DNA of 64,000 nt, taken from assembly GCF_001188955.3 (NCBI RefSeq), contig NZ_JPRF03000016.1, positions 1-64,000 on the forward strand. The letters run 5' to 3'. Positions 60,489 through 64,000 of this stretch are shown here, in pieces. The position numbers and the translations under genes were made by a program. The stretch's first letter is position 1; every line of letters starts with the position of its first letter. Origin of the DNA: Kitasatospora aureofaciens (GTDB lineage Bacteria > Actinomycetota > Actinomycetes > Streptomycetales > Streptomycetaceae). The notes beneath the pieces were generated by a model. It was not told where the DNA came from and searched no databases. It saw only the letters and a program-made list of their open reading frames with translations.

Positions 60489-62393
60489 TCACGCCTGTTC
60501 CCGGAGGTCGCCGGGGCTGTCCGGGACGTCCGGCAGGCCGGCCGGGACGGCGGCGGTCAGGGCGGAGACGGCGGTGCCGACGCCGGCCAGCGCGGCGCCG
60601 AGGTCGCCCTCGGCGGGGCCGGTCGAGGCCGCCGCCATGATCACCTTGAGCGAGCGGAGCAGTCCGGCCGCGGTGGCGCTGCCGGTGTGCCCGGCGCGGT
60701 AGGCGGCGAGCAGGTCCTGGACGGCCGGGCAGGCCAGGTTGAGGTAGAGCCGGGCCCTGACCTCGCCGTCGGTGCGGGCGGTGAACGCCCGGGCCAGCCG
60801 CAGCGCGGCGGACGGGATCCGGGTCTCGGCCTGGTCGTCCTCGATCCGGGCCTTCAGTTCGGCCTCGCGGTCCGGCACCAGGACCAGCGGCAGGCCGGGC
60901 GGGTCGAAGCGGGCCGGGACGAGCTGCTCGCCCGGGTCGGCGAGGGCGCCGGCCAGCCAGGCCGACTCCTCGGGCGGCAGCGGGCGCTCCGGGTCGCGGA
61001 ACAGCTCGCGGTTGCCCTGCTCGCTGCCCAGCTCGACCAGACGGCAGCCGCGCAGCTGGGCGTAGCGGCGCAGGAACGGCAGGACGGCGTAGCGGTCGCC
61101 GCGGGCGATCGGCACCCGCATCGCCCGGTACAGCATCTCCTCGAAGCCGCCGCCGCTGCCGAGCGCGACGTGCACGGCTCCTCCGCCGGCCGCCCGCAGC
61201 CCGCCCGCGGTGAGGTCACCCTGCGAGGTGGGCACCGGGACGTCGTCGGCGAGCAGGGTGAACAGCCGCTCGTCGCAGAGCGCCGCGCCGAGCAGGTCCT
61301 GGCCGTGCCGGGTGAGGATCCGGCGCCAGGCGGCGGGCCGCAGCCGGGCCGTCTCGTAGAGGCCGTCCACGACGGCGTCGGCGAGGACCTGCTGCAGCGC
61401 GCGGTAGTGGTCGTCGCGCTGGAGGTTCTCGCGGCTGGCGGTGGGGGTGAGCCGGTTGGACTCGATCACCCCGCCGATGAACCCGGCCCAGCTGGGCAGC
61501 AGGTCGCGGGCGTCCTCGGCGAGCAGCATGCCGCGCAGGTAGACGGCGAGGTCGCGGTTGTCGCTGCTGCCGTAGGTGCCGCCGTCCTGGACCCAGAGCA
61601 GCCCGACGGCGTCGGTGGCGCCCTCGGACGGGCCGACCGGGAAGGCGGTGAGCGGTTCGAAGCGGCGGCCGAAGGCGGTGGCGAAGCGCATCCGGGCGGC
61701 GTGCCGGTCGCCCGCCACTTGTTGGCGCCAGGGCACCTGGACGGCGTTGACGGGCTGCTCGTCCTCGCCGACGAAGACCGGGATGGGCAGCAGCACGCAG
61801 TAGCGGCCGAGGACTTCGCGCAGCGCGTGCTCGTCGGCGAGGTGGGCGTGCTCGGCCTTGAGCGCCAGCTCGACCACGGTGCCGGGCTGCGGGCGGGCGG
61901 GCACCGGCTCGACCTGGTAGTGCTCGCCGCCGCGGCTGCGGTAGCGGTGGCCGAGCTGCGGCTCGCGGTGCGAGGTGGTGGTGACGGTCACCTCGTCGGC
62001 GACCGAGAAGGCGGAGAGGAAGCCCAGGCCGAAGGCACCGATCAGCTCCTGGTTGCCGGTGAGTTCGCGCAGCATCCGGGTGTAGCCGGTGCCGACGGTG
62101 GCGAGGTAGGCGTGGATCTCCGGTTCGGTGAGGCCGGCCCCGGTGTCCTCGATGGCGACGGTCCGCCGTGCGGCGTCGGCGCGTACCCGGATCAGCGGCC
62201 GGTGCTCGCCGTCCGGGTCCTCCAGGAGCCGGCGGGTGTGCGAGTCGTGGGCGTTCTGGACCAGTTCGCGCAGGGCGACCAGCGGGGTGGAGTAGAGATG
62301 GGTGGCGAGGACGTTCACCAGGCCGCCGAGGTCGACCTCGGTGGTGCGCAGGTTCTCGGCGGGGGTGGGCTCGGTCGTGGCACCTTCAGACAT
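60489..62393 (-). CDS. Hsp90-family GHKL ATPase (HtpG-like)
   Basis: 634 aa. The GHKL pocket has VALRELVQNAHDSH (N box), EDTGAGLTEPEI (G1) and IGAFGLGFLSAFS (G2). A middle domain with RGMLLAEDARDLLPSWAGFIGGVIES and the catalytic Arg (SRENLQ) matches HtpG. The C-terminal dimer part is short and Ala-rich. It differs from the usual HtpG and belongs to the HSP90-family-protein group of actinomycetes. Upstream of the TPR gene. Confidence 0.92.
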   Translation of the reverse strand: MSEGATTEPTPAENLRTTEVDLGGLVNVLATHLYSTPLVALRELVQNAHDSHTRRLLEDPDGEHRPLIRVRADAARRTVAIEDTGAGLTEPEIHAYLATVGTGYTRMLRELTGNQELIGAFGLGFLSAFSVADEVTVTTTSHREPQLGHRYRSRGGEHYQVEPVPARPQPGTVVELALKAEHAHLADEHALREVLGRYCVLLPIPVFVGEDEQPVNAVQVPWRQQVAGDRHAARMRFATAFGRRFEPLTAFPVGPSEGATDAVGLLWVQDGGTYGSSDNRDLAVYLRGMLLAEDARDLLPSWAGFIGGVIESNRLTPTASRENLQRDDHYRALQQVLADAVVDGLYETARLRPAAWRRILTRHGQDLLGAALCDERLFTLLADDVPVPTSQGDLTAGGLRAAGGGAVHVALGSGGGFEEMLYRAMRVPIARGDRYAVLPFLRRYAQLRGCRLVELGSEQGNRELFRDPERPLPPEESAWLAGALADPGEQLVPARFDPPGLPLVLVPDREAELKARIEDDQAETRIPSAALRLARAFTARTDGEVRARLYLNLACPAVQDLLAAYRAGHTGSATAAGLLRSLKVIMAAASTGPAEGDLGAALAGVGTAVSALTAAVPAGLPDVPDSPGDLREQA

Positions 62394-62642
62394 GGGTCCC
62401 CAGTGTGCCAGTGCGACAATCTGCCGACCATTTCTTTCTCTGCATCAGCCCGCACCGCTGAAATGACGGATTCTGGTCAGCTCCGAATTGACCGATCCCC
62501 CACTATCGAGGGAAATGCCACCCGTTTGGTGGAGTTCGTCCACGGCGCTGGTGAAGGCTGATCACGCGACGTCAGGCAACGGTGCTCCGGGGCGGCCACT
62601 CCGGACCGCGCCACATTCGCACTTCCAGTCCAGGAGCCCAGC

Positions 62643-62966
62643 GTGTCCCGCATCCGCGCAGCCGCCGCCGTCACCGCCCTCGGGGCGTTCCTCCTCGTCG
62701 GTGTCGGTGCCACCACCGCGCACGCCGACAACGGCGCCGGCGCGAACGACCACTCCAACAGCAGCGTCGTGAGCGACGCCGGTTCCGGCAACGTCATCGG
62801 CACGGTCGCCGGGAACGTGGCCAACACCCAGCAGACGGCCACCGGTTCGGGGGCGAGCAACCAGAACAACGGCCTCGCCGTGACCGGCAACGGCGGCAGC
62901 ATCGGCGCCCTGCAGGGCAACGGGAACGTCGGCGCCCGGGTCTCCTACCCGCACGTCCTCCACTAG
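62643..62966 (+). CDS. Small secreted Asn/Gly-rich protein
   Basis: 107 aa, GTG with AGGAG six bases upstream. Signal peptide to THA near residue 28, then a mature part of about 79 residues with repeated Asn-Gly and Asn-Val motifs (SGNVIGTVAGNVANTQQ; GALQGNGNVGARVS) and no Cys. The composition recalls rodlin/chaplin-like surface proteins but no family motif is seen. Divergent from the Hsp90 gene. Confidence 0.8.
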   Translation: MSRIRAAAAVTALGAFLLVGVGATTAHADNGAGANDHSNSSVVSDAGSGNVIGTVAGNVANTQQTATGSGASNQNNGLAVTGNGGSIGALQGNGNVGARVSYPHVLH

Positions 62967-63036
62967 ACCGCCCTCCCGCCCCCGGGGCCGGGTGTCCGCC
63001 TCCCCCGACGCGCGGGGCGGGCATCCGGCCCGCGCG

Positions 63037-64000
63037 CTACTCCGGCACCCCCAGCACCGCCCGGCCCAGTCGACGCAGGCAGTCGCCGAGGTCCGGCCTG
63101 GCGCTGTGCGGACGGTTCCGCACCCCGTCGTTGACCAGCGAGAACAGCGCGTGCACCCGGATCCGGGCGGCCAGCGCGTCCTCCTCCGGGCGCACCTGCC
63201 GCAGCAGGCCGACCCAGGTGCGCAGGAAGTCGCGCCGGAAGTCCACCGCGATCCGGCGGTCCGGCGGGGCCAGCCGCTCCGTCTCGCTGAGCATCGCGCC
63301 CAGGTAGTCGCCGTTGCGCAGCGCGAAGTCGACGTACGCGCCCAGTCCGGCCGCCAGCGCCGCCCGCGGCCCGGCGGCGGTCGCGATCGCACCGTCCACC
63401 TGGTGCCAGAGCCGCTCCCGGCTGCGCACCAGGGAGGCGGCGAGCAGGTCGGCCTTGCTGTCGAAGTGCCGGTACACGCTGGGCCCGGAGATGCCGACGG
63501 CGGCGCCGAGCTGGTCGGTGCTGACGTTGTCGAAACCGCGCTGGTGGAACAGCCGGACAGCTGCGGCGAGCAGTTCCTCCCGGCGCGCCTGCGGCCTCGG
63601 CCGCGACACCGGCGCGGCTTCCGGCCCGGCGGCCGTACCGTCCAGGGACACCGCGAGGACGGCCGCGACCAGTTCGCGCAGCAGCGCCTCGGCCCGGCGG
63701 GGCTGCGGCGCGACCGACAGGTAGGACAGCCCGGCACAGCCGGAGAGCGCCGACCAGCACAGCAACTCCGCGTCCGCCCGGGCCAGCTCGGGCCGCTCGG
63801 CGCGCAGCACGGCTGTCATCAGGGCGACGTCCGTACGGAGTTCGCGGCGCAGCTCGGCCCGGCGGGCGGGCGGCAGCAGCCGGGCGTCGCGCTGCACCAG
63901 GGTGCCGAGCGGGCGGTGGCCGACCGCCACCGCGGCCAGTGCGGCGCCGAGTTCGGCGGTGGTGCGGGCCGTGCGCAGGCCGTCGGCGAGTGCGTCCAGG
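63037..64000 (-). CDS. TetR-type regulator, double-domain, cut by the window end
   Basis: The frame stays open to the window edge, so the N-terminus is missing. The visible 321 residues start in the middle of a TetR ligand domain (AVGHRPLGTLVQRDARLLP), then hold a complete second TetR unit with HTH LLAAAVRLFHQRGFDNVSTDQLGAAVGISGPSVYRHF. Two TetR units in one chain match the SACE_7040-like group. Targets unknown. Confidence 0.88.
   Translation of the reverse strand, partial: LDALADGLRTARTTAELGAALAAVAVGHRPLGTLVQRDARLLPPARRAELRRELRTDVALMTAVLRAERPELARADAELLCWSALSGCAGLSYLSVAPQPRRAEALLRELVAAVLAVSLDGTAAGPEAAPVSRPRPQARREELLAAAVRLFHQRGFDNVSTDQLGAAVGISGPSVYRHFDSKADLLAASLVRSRERLWHQVDGAIATAAGPRAALAAGLGAYVDFALRNGDYLGAMLSETERLAPPDRRIAVDFRRDFLRTWVGLLRQVRPEEDALAARIRVHALFSLVNDGVRNRPHSARPDLGDCLRRLGRAVLGVPE

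Overview
The window is a gene-dense, very GC-rich (over 70%) actinomycete chromosome. Codon use, frequent GTG starts, Shine-Dalgarno sites of the GGAGG type, long GC-rich bidirectional hairpins, and genes such as eshA, msiK, mshA, carD and phoR-phoP/phoU point to the family Streptomycetaceae (Streptomyces, Kitasatospora or a close relative). From memory, the run msiK - rlmB - cysS - ispF - ispD - carD - phoP - phoR / phoU - gpmA - mshA follows the order of a core region of the Streptomyces coelicolor chromosome. That synteny is recalled, not searched.

Layout. 0-5.5 kb: a family 2B encapsulin shell (EshA type), a DNA alkyl-repair methyltransferase, a small protein, an MFS-transporter remnant, an ABC exporter and a small Gly/Arg-rich protein. 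5.8-9.6 kb: a class F sortase followed by a secreted protein and a CseB/CseC-like two-component pair, with the last three genes overlapping. 9.6-13.7 kb: a co-directional trio of an adenine-methylase/specificity fusion, a small membrane protein and a Ser/Thr kinase. 13.9-14.9 kb: a lipoprotein and tRNA-Thr(TGT). 15-17.8 kb: the sugar-ABC ATPase MsiK with a DasR-like operator, a secreted hypothetical and a nucleotidyltransferase. 17.8-24.9 kb: a DoxX membrane protein, RlmB, CysS, a flavin-type oxidoreductase, IspF, IspD and CarD. 25.3-29.3 kb: a lipoprotein, PhoP-PhoR and divergent PhoU around a PHO-box-like element. 29.5-35.9 kb: a Cys-rich metallothionein-like protein, an AA10 LPMO with a second DasR-like site, GpmA, an MFS transporter, a YbjN protein, MshA and a methyltransferase. 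36-50.8 kb: two macrodomain proteins, a SpoIIE-type phosphatase, a three-gene HTH/HbhA-like/DUF2516 operon behind a near-perfect palindrome, a MerR-sliding-clamp fusion, an ECF41 sigma factor, an SNF2 helicase, YceI, a LysR/MFS pair, a GNAT, a possible 49-residue peptide and a TetR. 50.8-64 kb: an Eis-like acetyltransferase, a GNAT, an NlpC/P60 hydrolase, a membrane protein, ThrE, a TPR protein with an Hsp90-family ATPase, a small secreted protein and a TetR-type regulator cut by the window end.

How the parts connect. Chitin/N-acetylglucosamine use links msiK and the LPMO, which share the 12-bp core TGGTTCAGACCA. Phosphate control links phoR-phoP and phoU. Isoprenoid (ispD-ispF), mycothiol (mshA) and translation (cysS, rlmB, tRNA) genes form the housekeeping core. 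The more accessory features are the encapsulin, the sortase/two-component cluster, the methylase-kinase trio, the MerR-clamp fusion, the Hsp90-TPR pair and the small peptide between two matching palindromes. No CRISPR array, transposase, integrase or rRNA gene was seen.
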